A stretch of 64,000 nt of DNA from Strigops habroptila (GCF_004027225.2 NC_044282.2:48576576-48640575), one strand, 5' to 3'; numbered from the stretch's first letter, positions 12,801 through 26,200 are shown. The notes: generated from the letters alone by a model not told the origin. A program made the numbers and translations.

Positions 12801-13751
12801 AAAGCAGCACTGTTGAAAGATAACTTAGGTATAATGGAGGGAAAATTATGTAAATAGTAGTGCAAATGTTTGCTCTGAATGTCTGCATTACAATAAAAGA
12901 CAGCGAGAACGCTATTCCAAATTACAGAAATGTCTTGCCATAGTTTCTTTACTAAGATTGTGAAAGACAATCTGCACTCATGGTCCACTAACAGTGGTTG
13001 CATGGTCCTGTGTTTTAAGATCTGGACTTAATGTCTAATGCTGCTAGAAAGGATGTGGGCCAGTCAGGTTTTCTGATGGAAAAAGAGAGGATGCATTCAC
13101 TCCGAAAGCGCTTCAAGTGAAAATAGGAACAGCTCCTTTCAATTACTTTTAAAAAAGCATTAAAGTGATTAAAAAACAATTATATGTCTTGAAATTAGTA
13201 TTTATGGTTTCACTTCATAACCTTAAGTTTCCACATCTTCTTATAGACATACACATCTATGATTTTTCTGTAAATGCCAATGTTTGAAATGGTTTCTAAG
13301 TGTTCATGGTCAGGTATGAATGCATGTGTAGGCATTGAACTGATATTTCCTGTAGGTACCCAATTGCTTTTTGAAGATAAAAGGCATAGAATAAATTGGT
13401 TTAGTTGATGATAGGAATGTGGATTTAAAATAGTCTCATCTTTAGAGGAACATGCAGGGAGGATGAAAAGGAGTAGCAGTTGTTCTCACCATTAGGACAC
13501 AGGTTTCCTGGTGAGCAACAGTATTCCTGAGTTTGTGAATATCTATTTTTTGATGAGTAGAAGATAATTTATAGATGTTGATTTCTTAATCAAATGATTA
13601 AGAAACTTTTATTTCCACTGAAAATCCCCTAAAGACTGAGCAGAATGGAGGCTGGGTGAGAGAGAGTTACTGAATAGTTAGCAGACGGTTGGAGTGCTAA
13701 AAACCATCTAAACTACATTTAATATAAACCAAACTCTGAGTACTAACCAAT

Positions 13752-13850
13752 GGGGGGGGAGGGGGAGGGGGGTTATTGGAGGAAAGAAAAACACAAACCG
13801 AAAACCAAAACAAAAAAAAAGCCCCCCAGAAAAACCACACCAAAAAACCT
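13752..13850. repeat. Low-complexity G-run then A/C-rich tract
   Basis: Runs of 8, 5 and 6 G separated by single A residues (13752-13772) are followed by purine-rich and then A/C-rich sequence with a run of nine A. No transposon end was recognised next to it. Confidence 0.7.
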
Positions 13851-15005
13851 TCTAAGGTCAGTGGATTTCTGCCTATTGGTTTTATTAAAAATCAAGATGT
13901 CCTGCACAACATTTTGATTATTGCAGTTGTATGATGTGTACTTCAGCTTAAGTTTCTTTCTGGGAACTTCCTTCACATGTAAGTCTCTTAAACTGTGAAA
14001 GGGAATCATGGATCTTGGTGTTCCATGGAACAATCTGTTCTGCAACAAACGTGTAAGTTTCATTACAAGTTAACTAAACAGTGTTAATTCAGCATAAGAA
14101 GCATATTGGATTTCTGATAGAAATAGATGTACTAAAGATGATTTGATACTGTTGCTATTGGCCTTTAGGAGTTGCTGACTCCAGGCTTCTGCTAAGGACT
14201 TCAGAAAAGAAGCACCATTTGCCTCCATAGATTTTCTGAAGTGCTTCTGCATGTCAGTACATTGTAGAGTACAGAGAAAATTGTGGTCCTGGGAGACGAT
14301 GACCAAATACATACATTTGAAAGTATTAAAAGCTCATAATAGAGAGCTCTTTGATAAATGATTCCCTAGGTACACAAAGATAAATAGAGGAGCCCTAGGC
14401 TTTGAAATGTAGCATGTGATTAAAAGATTATATACTTCCAGAAGCAAGAATTTGCTTTTGTAAGCATTTAGACTTCAAAACACTTCCTCTGATTTACCAT
14501 GACATTGCAAGAGGACCACACAAATACGATTTCATATAGACGTTTTCTTTCCCTAAGGAAAAGGATATAAATGAGATTATACACCTCTGTCCTTTTCAGA
14601 GGAGGAAGAAATAAAAAATAACAAATAAATTATGCACCATTGAGAGAACACATATAACATGGTGGGAGTGATGCTACTAGAACTTAAAGACAAGTGTCCT
14701 TAGACTTGAAACAGAAAGATTCTTAGGAAGACAGCTTTATGGTAACTCCACAAATTAAGAAGCAAGAAAAAAATACCTTAAGAACCTTCATACCTTAAGA
14801 ACTAAAAGAAAGTCCAGTTTCTTTTCCACTTCTGACCAGTCTTTGTCAATGTGATGTTATGCGAAGTCTGTCACGGAGGACATAGAGGAAGGCTCTTTAT
14901 TTCAGTGATTAATTTGTTTGGATTCCAGCTTTTTCACTGTTTTCCCAGTTTAGTTATATGTTTTTGTTTTAAAGAATGCCCGCATTCTCTTTCTTTTATT
15001 TGGGT

Positions 15006-15390
15006 TGTTTAGTCTGGAGAAGAGAAGGCTCGGGGGGACCTTATCGCTCTCTACAACTACCTGAAAGGAGGTTCTAGTGAGGTGGGGGTGAGTCTCTTCT
15101 CCCAAGTAATAAGTGATAGGACAAGAGGTAACGGCCTCAAGCTGAGCCAGGGGAGATTTAGATGGGATAATAGGAAAAGTTTCTTCACTGAGAGGGTAGC
15201 CAGACATTGGAACAGGCTGCCCAGGGCAGTGGTGGAATCACCATCCCTGGAAATGTTCAAAACCTGTGTAGATAGGGCCCTCAGTGATATGGTCTAGTGG
15301 TGGTCTTGGCAGTCCTGGGATAATGGTTAGATTCGATGATCTTAAATGTCTTTTCCAAACTAGTTGATTCTGTGATTCTATGATTCTATG
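15006..15390 (+). mobile_element. CR1 LINE 3' fragment
   Basis: Sense-oriented avian CR1 3' region. It starts near GTCTGGAGAAGAGAAGGCTC, passes GATAGGACAAGAGGTAA and AACAGGCTGCCCAGGG, and ends with GATTCTGTGATTCTATGATTCTATG. The short open frames inside it are CR1 remnants, not genes. At about 385 bp it is the longest CR1 copy in the window. Confidence 0.95.
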
Positions 15391-18300
15391 TGCTTGAAAT
15401 CCCCATGCTCTGTGTTGGGCAGCTGTCTTGCCAGTGAGGGATGGTGTAAGGCTGCCCTGTGGGAGACACATGAGGCTGTACAGTCGCCGCTTTGTGGGGA
15501 GAGCCACCAGCTGCAGTAGAGGGGTCCCAGGGCAGCTGTGGAGCTTCCCTTCCAACCAAATATTGCCCAAAGCAGCCACTGCTGGTCCATGTGTGGAGAA
15601 CGTTTCTGCTCCCCCAGCCTAGGATAAAGAGCAATCGTTTTCAGCAAGGGACTGTCTCAAGTGCAGACACAGTGCCTGGCCTGACTTGCCTCCTGCCATT
15701 CCTTGGCATTGCTGCCCACCTGCTTCGTCCTCCCAGCAGCCCCATTAGTCAAGCCATGGAGGGACTTTCTGAGTGACACTTTGTAGAGGGCATTGAAAAC
15801 CACTAACATATTTAGCAAGAAAGAAAACAACCCCAAGCCCATGCTGGAGAGAAGAGAATATTACTAAAACATCTCCAAGCTCTCCATATAGTAGCTTTTC
15901 TTTCAATAAGAGATTGCTTCTTTTTTACCCAAGAACTAATAAAATACTCTGTGCTGTGTATCTTAGCTAACAGGTGCTGTCAACGCTGTTCACATTGGAT
16001 TACAGAAATAACTAGGAGGGACACTGAAAGTACTCACCCAACCCTCATTATCACCAGATTTTAGAGCAGGACTGGGCCTGTCAAAGCATAGCAGACGCAA
16101 GGAGATATGTGCAAATTCCTGAATCAAACACAAACTTCCCATACGGCCCTAGGCAAAACTCAGGTTTTATTTTCCAATGTTTCTACTTATTGTAGATAGC
16201 TCTGCTCTCAGATCCCGGCTCAAGACCTTCATGTTTAGGGGAATTTCTACAAATTTCACCTGATCCACAAGGGTTGAGCATCTGTGAAAATACCTCCTGA
16301 GCTGCTTGTACTGGGTACCCAAAGTAAATGGGCACACTTGAAAACTGTAACCTTCATTTCAGTCCTCCCCACAACTTCTTTAGATTAATTTAACCCGAAG
16401 TTTTTATTGTCTTTTGATATCCTCTGGGAGATGCCTTCTAGAAACGCAAAGCCTTGCTGCAATTAAGTTACAATCTGCCGCCAGTGCCACAGCTGCAGCT
16501 GACGCTGCCATGGGAGAGGGACTTGTTTGCTTCTCAAGGACAAGTTTCTATCAATCTCTGCCCAGTCCCAGGCCAAACCACTGGGTCATTGATAAAATAC
16601 TGTCATTTCTCCAGGGCTCCTGGGTTTACCAAATTCCAGTGGGGGTAACAATTTAATTAGCATTGGTTTCTTTGGAAAGCTGAAAACATGTGAGTGCCTC
16701 TCACTGTGAGACTTTTACTGCAAGAAAATATTATCCTGTGTAAGTCGGAAAAAGCAGACTAGGGACAGATGCTGTGCTAGCTTAGACCAGCTGCGGATCA
16801 GAGCTCATTTACCTATGTCTGTGGTCACCTCTTTGCTGCACTTTACAGCAAGGATGCCCCCAGCTACTCTGACAGCAGGATCGTTCCCAGCTGTCCCCCT
16901 GGGCTCTGGGACTGCCCCACTGAAGGATTTCTCACATGGGGCCTGATTTCACCCCTGGCTTTGCAACCTGTGGCTGATCTGTACCACTTCAGACACAAGG
17001 ATTCAACTACTGCCCTATGCACAGGGTCCATGGTGTAGGCTCTTGTTCTGTTTTGTTTTGGCGGGCCTTCTTGTAACCATCTGCTGAGCAGACCTCAGGC
17101 TTTTCAGGGGTAGGAGCTTCTTTCCCCTACGGTGGCCCTACCCTGCCATGCCCAGCAGGTCATCAGCTGCAGCCTCGGGAGCAGCAGGTGCTGCTTTGGT
17201 TGCAGCCCCTTGCTCCCATTTCAGAGGGCTGACACTTCAGTGATGGAGGGTGTATTTTCACAGGGGTAAATAAGTCTCAAAGGTATTCACCTCAGATCTG
17301 CTTTCCTTTAGCATCAGGCATGTGTAATGCCTTCTCACCCACTAGAAACCAAACAGTAAATTGAACCCAGACCCTTCCCTGTGGCTCACTGGAGCTCCCA
17401 GAGTTATGTGGGGAGCTGACTGGAGATCAAGTCCTTTTGCACTTATTTAGAGCAGACTGCTGTAGGTCAGCAATCCTTCTGTTTCTGGAGATCATGTCTC
17501 AGAGAGTCTGCCCTGTCTTTATATAGATTTGGAAGTTCAGCTTGGTCCACGAGGACAAGAGGCTGTGAGGGCAGTAAGTAGTAGGCAAATAGTGTCAAGG
17601 CTATCAGCTGCTTTGCCCCCCAGTTCCTGTCACCTATGCTGCCTTTGCATGATAACCTTTCTTTGCATGATGAGTAATGCTTTGATAACATTTATCTTAT
17701 GTTGTCGTAAATGTGAATAGCGTTAACTCTCTATTTCCAACTGTCCTATTCCTTGTAGTGGTCTATGACAGCTGAATCTCACCTGGAGCAGGAGTTTGCA
17801 CCATGTCAAGGCAACAGCCTAAGGACTGGTCAGCCCAGAGGTGAGCTTCAGCAGCCCTGACTGAGCAGCTAAGCAAAACCTATACTGAGATCTGGGCTGC
17901 AAGTGCAAAACATTCCTAAAAGTGAAGCACATAAGAAAAACCCAGCCCAAAAAGGCAGAAAGCACAAACACCTCCAAGAACCAGGGCTGCCTTAAAATTT
18001 GAGATTTTTGAAAGCAGTGATACGTATTTGTTTCCTGATACCCACTTTCAGACATCTGCATTAAAAAATTTATCAAGCTCTTACCAGTGATGGGAAAAGT
18101 TAAAACTTTTTTCTACTTAAAGTTCCCTGTCTCTGGGAGATAAGAAAAGCTTCCTGGAAAGCAGCAGGAGTCTGGCACTTCAGGCTCCCAGAGAACTTCT
18201 ACTCCAAATCAACAAGCAGATGGGGGCTAGGCTGTCATCAGCTGAGCACTTCCCACTGCCACTACACAGGGTGCCACAAGGCTGTGGGTGCCATAACGGG

Positions 18301-21084
18301 GTGTGCACAAAAAGAGAGGGGTGTGTTAGCACCCCAGAATATGCATCCTATGGCACAACAAGCACAAGCTGTGCAGATCATTGGAGAAGATCATGGCAAA
18401 ACAGTTCAGGAAATGCTGTCTTCTGCTTTGCTCAAAATTATATATACAGGGAAGGGTGTTAAGGAGAAAATTGTCCTGTGAATCTCACTGCTTTTACACA
18501 GCTAGAAATAATTAAGAAATTGCAAACAGCTGAATATGTCAAGGGCTAGAGATGGACATAAAAGTTACTATGGGAGCAGAAAGCAAAGCTGTGCTTGTTT
18601 GTGAAACAGAGGAGCAGTGAGAAATGCATGTTTAAGGCAAAGCCTTGTGTATGCCCATCCTGACACGGCATGCTGCCTTACAGTTAAGCCCTCATGCTCC
18701 CAGTTTAAATGCACCATGTATTAGAACCAAGGCACATCCCACATGGGATTGCAGTTCATGAAATGAGACAGGAAAGTGACACCAAGACCATGCTCAGAAT
18801 TAATTTTCTCTCGGTACCAGTAGCCACCCTCACAGGAAAATCAGATGTTATTTTTGTGAGAAATTACCAGTATAATGTCATGTATGTGAATGCAGAAACA
18901 AAATAGTTTCTCCTCTAACCTATGGTCTGTATTATTCCAGCTGAAGCTGGTATCTTCTGCTGCAGCTTCACCACCATCCTTGAGCTCTCTGTATGCCTGT
19001 GCCACTGCCCATCATTGCTGTATTGGGATGGTTTCCCTGCAAAGCTGACAGCAGAGAAGAGTCTCCAGTCAGCTTTCCAGAGCCTCCTTGCATCGCGTCC
19101 TGTGGGGGCCTGAGACGCCCCTCACTGACAAGAATTTTATGAGCTTGCGCATGAATTTCATTTAGGTTTCAACAATTGAAATTCTGTGGCACTGCCATGG
19201 CACTCAGGGGCAGGAGTCAAAAGCCTGTTTATCCCTCAGTAGTACAACCTAGAAGTTATAGCTCTTTAAATCTTCAGCAAGTGGCAAGTTGTGATTTTTA
19301 TCTTTATAGTCTCTCAGGAAGTTCATCATCAAAACCAGAGACCACAGCACAAAAGAGCAATCATTTACCACAGCAGGCACTACATTAAAGGCACTGTTAC
19401 CAGGTAATAGAGGCATGCACATTCACAATAAATTCTCCATCCTCCCTTCAGAAAGGCCAAGGAGAAAATGCTTGATGGAGAGACTTATTGTGATTTCTAT
19501 ATTCTCTTGCCCTCTCTTCCTTTTTTTCACTTTTATCTTATTAATTTTGCAAAAGCCTTGGTCTGGTCTTTGAGTAATGCTGGCTTTGGGGCATGGCTGC
19601 TGAAATGGACTGCTATAATGGATGACCAAATTGTCCCCAATAGAGATTGGAAATGCAAGGGGCCAAGAGATTGCATGGCTACTCCCAATCAAGAGAGGTC
19701 CCTTTTATAAGGTCCTGAGCAAACAAGAAAAAAACACAAAGAGGCTGAACATTGGCAGCTGATCTAAAAAATCCTTTTCATTCAGACACACTCTCCCTCT
19801 GAAGTCAATCATCTAAGGATGATCCTTTGAAGGAGTAAGATGTTGCAGGATTAGTCTAGAAATCAATCTGTGTACAAATGCACAGAGTAGTGTTACTTTT
19901 CTTTGCTCCTTCTTCAGTGGCAAAAGCTGGAAACTTGCAGCCTTTGAGCTAAGTGATAGATATCTGATCCACAGATCAGTTGAATAGTTTTAACATCTTC
20001 TTTTAAATGCAGAGCCAGTAATGTGTCTGCATAGCCACAAAGACAAAAAACATGTTCTTTTTCATTCTAACCTAATCCTATAGTTGTTGCTTCAATTCAC
20101 TGATTTATCAGTGTTACTGTCTTTCAGGCCAAAATAGCCACATTGCAGAAGTCTGCAATACGGAAAAATATTTAGTGAGAATAGCTGTTTCATAAAGATA
20201 ATTTGCTAGAATATCCTAAAATGAAATAAATATTTTTCATTGAATTTTCAAGAGCAAGTTGCAAGCCCCAGTTGTGCTCCTTTCTGCTTTTGCAGAAATT
20301 GCATTGCTGCCAAAAGGCTTCTAAAGTGGAGGATTTCTAAACCAAAAGTGACCTCCAGTGGTCACACACGTTATTTATGGCTGATGCCTGGTATTTCTCT
20401 TCCTCTTGTTAGAAATGAGGCAATGTGATAATTAACAGCCTGCAGCAAGTGTGGTCAATTAAATTGGATGTATCCCTTAAAAAAAAAAGGTCAGTTAATC
20501 TGGATGTATCCTTACATCCAGGTATTTTGTATACCTACTAACCAGTACGAAGGTTTTTCATTTATTTACTTTTATATCAATGTTTTACATCTCAGGAGAG
20601 TTTTTTCTGCATTAGGCTGGCGTATAATGCACCATTCTCTTTGCTCACCCTCTGCATGTAGTACAGCTTTGATGCTAACATCTTCCATATAGCAATCTGC
20701 CACAGGATGGAGGTGACCTTTTAAAAAGCAAATAATATATCATCAAGCATCTCAAGGTTAATTTTAACTTACACAAGCAATTATGAGTTCTGCATAGCTT
20801 TGCTAATAAAATCATTAATTTTCCTTTAAAAATTGGAAATGATGATGGATTGCCCTATCTTTTCCTAAGTATTTTAAGCTCCTGTGGACTCATGATTTCT
20901 TGGACACTCGAAGGCAGAGAAATATGAGGCAGAGATATATGTCAGGGCTTTGTGGGTTCTCCATCCCAGTAAATATTCCAGAGAAATGTCTAGAGTTCAG
21001 GGATCTCCTTTCATCATAAATGTCTGAGCATTTTCACTCTGCTGTTGCTTTGAGGTTTCTATCAGGCAAGCACATCTTCAGTGG
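15391..21084. other. Intergenic, no gene seen
   Basis: About 5.7 kb with a moderately GC-rich part (15.4-17.3 kb) and AT-rich remainder. Many short ORFs overlap on both strands, none with a family signature. A small perfect hairpin with 9-bp arms and a 4-nt loop sits at 20500-20521, next to a T/A-rich run. Confidence 0.6.
20500..20521. repeat. Short perfect inverted repeat
   Basis: CTGGATGTA, four bases, then TACATCCAG. The left arm also echoes TTGGATGTATCC about 37 nt upstream. No T-run or associated gene suggests a terminator; it is recorded only as structure. Confidence 0.6.
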
Positions 21085-21664
21085 TATCCTTGTTTCGGCA
21101 GGGATAGGGTTAGTTTTCTTCCTAGTAGCTGGTACAGTGCTGTGGTTTTTTAGATGTAGGATGAGAATAATGTTGATAACACACTGATGTTTTGGTTATT
21201 GCTAAATAGTGTTTTTACTAAGTGAAGGACTTTTCAGCTTCTCACGCCTTGCCAGCGAGAAGGCTAGGAGGGCACAAAAAACTGGGAGGCGGCAGTCAGG
21301 ACAGCTGACCGCAGCTGACCCCAACTGACCCCAGGGATATTGCGTACCATATGGTGTCATGCTCTATATAGAACTGGGGGAAAAGTTGGCTGGGGGCCAC
21401 TGCTGAGGAATAGGCTGGGCATCAGTTGGCGAGTGGTGAGCAATTGCATTGTGCATCACTTCTTTTGTATATTCTAACATTCTAATAATTCTTTTATCAT
21501 TATTATTATTTACTTCTTTCTTTTCTGTCCCATTAAGCTGTCTTTATCTCAACTCACAAGTTTTTGCACTTTCACTTTTCTGATTTTCTCCCTCATTCCA
21601 CTGAAGGGGGCAGAGTGAGCGAGTGACTCTGTGGGGCTGAGTTGCCAGCTGGGGTTAAACCACA
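21085..21664 (+). repeat. ERVL-type 5' LTR
   Basis: About 580 bp. The start TATCCTTGTTTCGGC is a decayed TGTCCTGG-type end and the finish is GGGGTTAAACCACA. It contains a CTATATAGAA TATA-like box near 21363 and a CCCATTAAGC segment in the usual poly(A)-signal position. It shares long blocks with the LTRs at 44353 and 52692, such as GAGCAATTGCATTGTGCATC. Five-base flanks (AGTGG and AGAGT) do not match, as expected when the right side is proviral interior. Confidence 0.88.
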
Positions 21665-22311
21665 AGAGTCCTTTTGGGGGCACGATGGGTTGAGATAACA
21701 ACAGAACAAATTTGTTATAAGCATTCATGATATTAGTTTAATAGTCGCTGCTCACAATGTTGATTTATTTGCCCACAGAGCTGGTACTGCTTGTTCTCAG
21801 ATTTGCATTGTGTAACACCTCACTTGCAGTCCATTTTCCCTGTTGTGCTGCTTATCACCCGTGGGAAACAGGCTAAGGTTATCATGTTGTTGTACTTTGT
21901 AACACTGGCACTTACGATATGATAGAATTGCTGGTCATGAAAGTAATCTGGTATTTGTACTCAGCATTGCCATCATCTCTGTACTTTGGGAGCCATCTGT
22001 TGGAAACTATTAATAATTATACCTTTTACCTTTTCTCCTTGGAGACCCAATTCACGGGCGAGACACCTCCTTTCATCTTCCCATTCTCCTCCAGGCTAAT
22101 TACAATAGCTCTTGAGAATTTTGGATATCCTTGGGGTGTTCAAACCAGCATATTCCTATTGCTATGCCTTCTGAATGTGCTCCAGGTCTTGTTTAAAGTT
22201 AAACAACTATTTAAGAATAGCACTCAGAGATCTGCCCTGAGGCTGGATAGTTAGGAGTGGCAGGGTGTGGGGGGCAGTATGAGCAAGTACCTAGGTCAGT
22301 GAGCATCTTCA
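21665..22311 (+). other. ERVL 5' leader
   Basis: Sequence directly after the LTR that I recognise as the untranslated leader of this avian ERVL family. The primer-binding segment near 21665-21690 is eroded. A 111-codon open frame at 21919-22254 is not known to be a viral gene and is probably incidental. Confidence 0.65.
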
Positions 22312-23034
22312 ATGCTGCGAAACTTCACCCCTGAACAAATGCAGAATCCAGAAAAACAGTAAAATACTTGGAAGAAGTACGCTGTCATCCTGGGAATTCC
22401 AGAGAAACACAAATCACTGCAACGTGCTGGGGCCTGGCCCGTGCCTGCCAAGCCCAGTCCAACACTAGTCAGTACCCTCAAGGGAAAGAGAAGGTCTCTG
22501 GATCTGACAACAAAGTGACAGCTACTCAGATCCCTATGATGGGTGGTGCAGCTGAACCAGAGGTCCAGCCTGTGCTGGTATCAGCCACCTCTATGCACAA
22601 AAAAGAAATATATACAATGTTCAGATTTTTTAGGAAGGGATGAAGAAGCAGGGCCATCACAAGAAGAGGAGGAGGAAGAGGCAGAAACCATAATAGAGAC
22701 AGTAACCACCCAATTCCTATTCATGAGTGAGCTGCAAGATATGTGGAAAGATTTCAGCTGTCATCAGGCAAGCACATTGTCACTTGGCTGCTCTGATCAA
22801 AGAGAATAGATCCTACTCACCACCTGGAAGGATTAGTACCTCAGCTGTTAACAGTCAGTGTTGTTCTGCTCAAGAGAGAGGACACAGTGGGTACACACCA
22901 CACACCACCCAGAAGTTTTACCTCTTTGACCACAAAAATGACATAAGGTAATGGGATGGAAAAACTACCTCAGGTCCTCTAGGTACACGAGGTACCTGAG
23001 TTGCAAGGAAAACCGATCACTTCTGTGACCAGGA
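22312..23034 (+). pseudogene. ERVL gag remnant, frameshifted and internally deleted
   Basis: A start codon at 22312 opens a frame that stops after 16 residues at 22360. The gag-like reading continues in another frame from about 22364 to 22643, then in a third frame (an acidic Glu-rich stretch and a segment around MWKDFS), and then in the frame ending at 22951. These shifts, plus an apparent internal deletion near 22800, mark it as a dead copy. In the family this region encodes the capsid polyprotein. The deletion is inferred from remembered family layout. No restored reading is offered. Confidence 0.78.
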
Positions 23035-23220
23035 AGAATGATTTCAAATGGGGCCCTGAGCAATGACAAGCCTTTGAACAGATTAAACAAGAGATCGTTT
23101 ATGCAGTAGCCCTGGGACCAGGCAAGATGTGAAAAACGTGCTTTACATCGCAGCCAGGGAGAATGGTCCTACCTGGAGTCTCTGGCAGAAAGCTCCAGGG
23201 GAGGCAAGAAATATCTGTAT
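23035..23220 (+). pseudogene. ERVL pol remnant (reverse-transcriptase C-terminal part)
   Basis: A frame starting FKWGPEQ at 23043 resembles the segment after the reverse-transcriptase core in avian ERVL pol. It is broken by TGA at 23064 and again near 23130, then drifts out of frame. It directly abuts the gag remnant, so protease and the polymerase core are deleted between them. Similarity fades by about 23220 and no 3' LTR follows. It is non-functional. Confidence 0.72.
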
Positions 23221-26200
23221 GAAAACTCTCTTAAAGAACAACAGTTTCCTCAATTTGTATTAGCCTAATTTGAAACAAAACAGATTAGACTTGAAGGAGA
23301 GTTCTCCCATAGGTATTTAAATGTCTTCATCTTTATATCTTCAGTTAAATCGGATTCACTGGCTGACCCCTTGTATTTTTGGAAGGTCAGTGGAAATGCA
23401 ACAGTCATTGCAACTGAGCTAATTTAAAGCAATACAGACATGACCTTTAGGTAAAAAAGTTTGGGTACTCATAAATCCTTTCCCCTGGAAATTTTATGTT
23501 GTGTGCAATAGAGACCAAAACTTGACTCTCAGCTAAGATTGAGAAATTAACTGTAGCACTTGGCCTAATCAGTGCAGAGCTGGTCTGAGACAGGATGACA
23601 AAGCTATTTTCCTTTGTGCTACTGGATGAGTTTCAATAACTCAATGCAATTTCTCAGTTGCTCCATCTGTTAAAAGGGGATTATGCTAACAACATCTTCT
23701 GTAATATACTTTGTGATTCATAGAGGCTATGCTGTGTGTAAAAGAGATAATAAACAGATTATTAATTAAACACAAAAATATTTTCCCCCCTCCTGTGTAA
23801 AAAGTAATATTAAGTGAAGGGAGTTGAAATGATGGAAGAAGAAAGCTTGCTTTGTTTTTCATTTCAACTGTCTCTTTTGCTCCACTCCTCTCCCATATTA
23901 GACTTGTGAAGAAGGAGCCCGTGAAGATGGCCACAGAACATTTCTGTAGCAACACATCTGGATATAAACTGTGTCGTAGAGTTTATGTTTTGCTCAAAAT
24001 GAATGTTCTCTCTCTCTTTCTTCCCACCACCCTCACCTCCCTCCTCCTTTCAAACCTACTGAAACTCCACTATTCAGTTGTGGATAGTCAGGCCCTAATG
24101 GTATAGCTGAGAATAAGCAGTTTCCTGAAACTCTTATTTATGTGACTAGTTCACCGATTTTTATATTCTTCCTCCTCTTGTAAGCATTGCACAAATCTCA
24201 GTAGATCAGGAAATAGTTCCGAAAAGACAGCTCTGGACCTGTGAAACACAAAGAAGATGGATAGTAGAAAGGGAATGGCATTTTATCTTGGCATAACTGC
24301 GACAGAAAAAAGGTGGTTTATTAATAGGGGTTTGGCAGACATACTATACCAACACTTAATGACTGCAAGAAGAAGACCAAAGCAGGTGTCTAATTTCCTG
24401 CAAGCAGTATGTGCCTAATAGGTGACAGGTTAATGCAGCAGGAGAGGCAATGGTCATGTGTCCTGACTCAGTTTTCTCTGTGGTTCTGGGCAGCTGGGTA
24501 GAAGAAGGTAGTTTCTGTGATGAATGAGGCACTATGAAAAAGTTCTGGACCAAGTATTAGCCCAGTGCTTACTGCAGGACCCAGATAGTTAGCTTTTGCA
24601 GGCACTTTTTCTGTAGTCTGTAAGCAGGAAAGGACTATTAGCAGGACGGCCTATGGTGATGGTGATGGAGCCATGTTTGGAAGAAAGGATGGGAAGAGAA
24701 GGCAAGAGTGAAGTGGAGTTGGGGGGTGAGCGGTGACAGATCCAGAGGGATGGTGGCACTAGCTGATGGGGAAAAGGTTGTCCTTTAACAGAACACCCAT
24801 ATAACATATATGCAAGAGCTGGGCTGCATCCTGCTTTTGGCAGGAGCTGGAGGGAGCCTTCACCCTCAACTGAGGAGGGCTGCCAAAGGCCAGAGGCATC
24901 AGCCTCTAGCCCTTCCTCATATGGTATCTGGGGAAGAAGCCTCAATTCCAGCAGCTCCAGGGATTCACACAGGTCCCCTGTGACTCCAACCTCCTGTTTT
25001 CCCATGGACTGATTTTGCCTCCACCCACGTTGGAGGGAGCAAAATAGAGTGCTGCAGGGTTTTTTTACTATATTTGTGTTCAGTAGAAAGACAGGGTTCG
25101 TTCGAACCCACAGAAGGATTCATTTCTGCAATCTAAAGACAAGAATACCATTGGAGTAAATCTGTCCTTGAAATCGCCTCTACCTCTCTGCCGCCTACAG
25201 AGGGAACTGTAAGCTCGTTTAGGCTTCTGCTGAGGTTGGGGAAGACGCCACTCACTAGAAATCTGCATAACATTTACACATGGGAGAGGCAGCTCTTTAA
25301 CTCTCTTGTGCCACTTCACAGCTATTGAAAAACGGTGGCCTTATTTGCTCGGTAACAGCAGTGGTTTATTTTCTGCTTTGTAAAGGCCTTTATAAATCCC
25401 CAGACAAGCATTCCTGAAACCAGGACATCAGGAGTGCTGCAGCAGACATACCTCCCGACCACGTGCTGGCCTTGTAGCTGCTGGGCGGCATGTTCCTCAC
25501 CCTCCCATACCCATCAAGCAAACTTTTCAGCTCATTCTACACTGCCTGCATTAATGGCATCCGATTCTGTATTATATTAATACAGCTGGTGACAAGCAGC
25601 AGGCAGTGAATGCCTGACCAGACTTTTGAATGCTAATATTTGGAAATCTGTCACTTTCTTAAATTAGGGAGGATTGCACATGAGAGAGACCCTGGCACAA
25701 CTTTTTGTTTTGTCCCTGTCCCCTGTTTTGCGTGTGGCAAAGTGGGTCACAGTTAAAGCTTCTAAGCGCTGCTGAAAGCCAGCAAACAGCAGTCTAAAAC
25801 GCGAGACTGAGTGCACAGATGGATCATGCTCTAGCAATGCTATGCTTCTTGTTGATTAGAAAGGGAATCCAGACATAATCATCATCCAGATGTAATCATC
25901 TTTGTTATAGACGTCTAACATAAAAGGGGCAGACCCAGGATCTGATCCCACTTTTAAAAGGTGGCCTTGAAGTCAGGGGGACTATTCTCTGTCCTTAAAG
26001 TCAGATAGGTACATCTAGGCTGCATATAAGAGGGTTATGTTAAACACCTTTGCATTATATACCAGGGGGACTCCAAACCTAATGCTATCTCACTAACGCT
26101 AACAAACCAACATAGACATCTTTTAACTCAGCATAATGAAAACTGACCTGGGTGAAAAGGTGTTGCCACCTTGAGCAAAACAAGAGCAGGGGCACCTATG

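Larger units (their letters stand above)
8202..15005. other. Intergenic, no gene seen
   Basis: About 6.8 kb of mostly AT-rich single-copy DNA between two CR1 copies. It contains a telomere-like doublet near 8218-8231, a G-run cluster at 9776-9804, an A-run near 12697-12707 and a G-rich/A-rich low-complexity block at 13752-13850. ORFs up to 117 codons show no family features or splice context. Confidence 0.6.
21085..23220 (+). mobile_element. Decayed ERVL-type endogenous retrovirus (5' LTR, leader, gag and pol remnants)
   Basis: A complete 5' LTR (21085-21664) is followed in the same orientation by an untranslated leader (21665-22311), a broken gag-like segment (from 22312) and a short pol-like segment (about 23035-23220). 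No 3' LTR follows. The leader and coding order match the avian ERVL family that shares this LTR. The primer-binding region just after the LTR is degraded. Gag lies in several frames with stops, and most of gag, protease, reverse transcriptase and integrase are missing. The copy cannot encode functional proteins. Family assignment is from recognition of the repeat and not from a database search. Confidence 0.85.

Noticed and set aside
15082..15297. 71-codon + strand ORF with a protein-like reading ([17 protein letters not shown])
   Set aside because: This is the well-known spurious reading through CR1 3' sequence, found at many CR1 copies.
21919..22254. 111-codon + strand ORF as a possible host gene or envelope
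   Set aside because: It lies in the leader of the ERVL copy, where family members are not known to encode a protein; hydrophobic content is probably incidental.
24589..25005. 138-codon minus-strand ORF in the intergenic region
   Set aside because: Low-information Leu/Ser/Pro-rich reading, no motif, no neighbouring exon.
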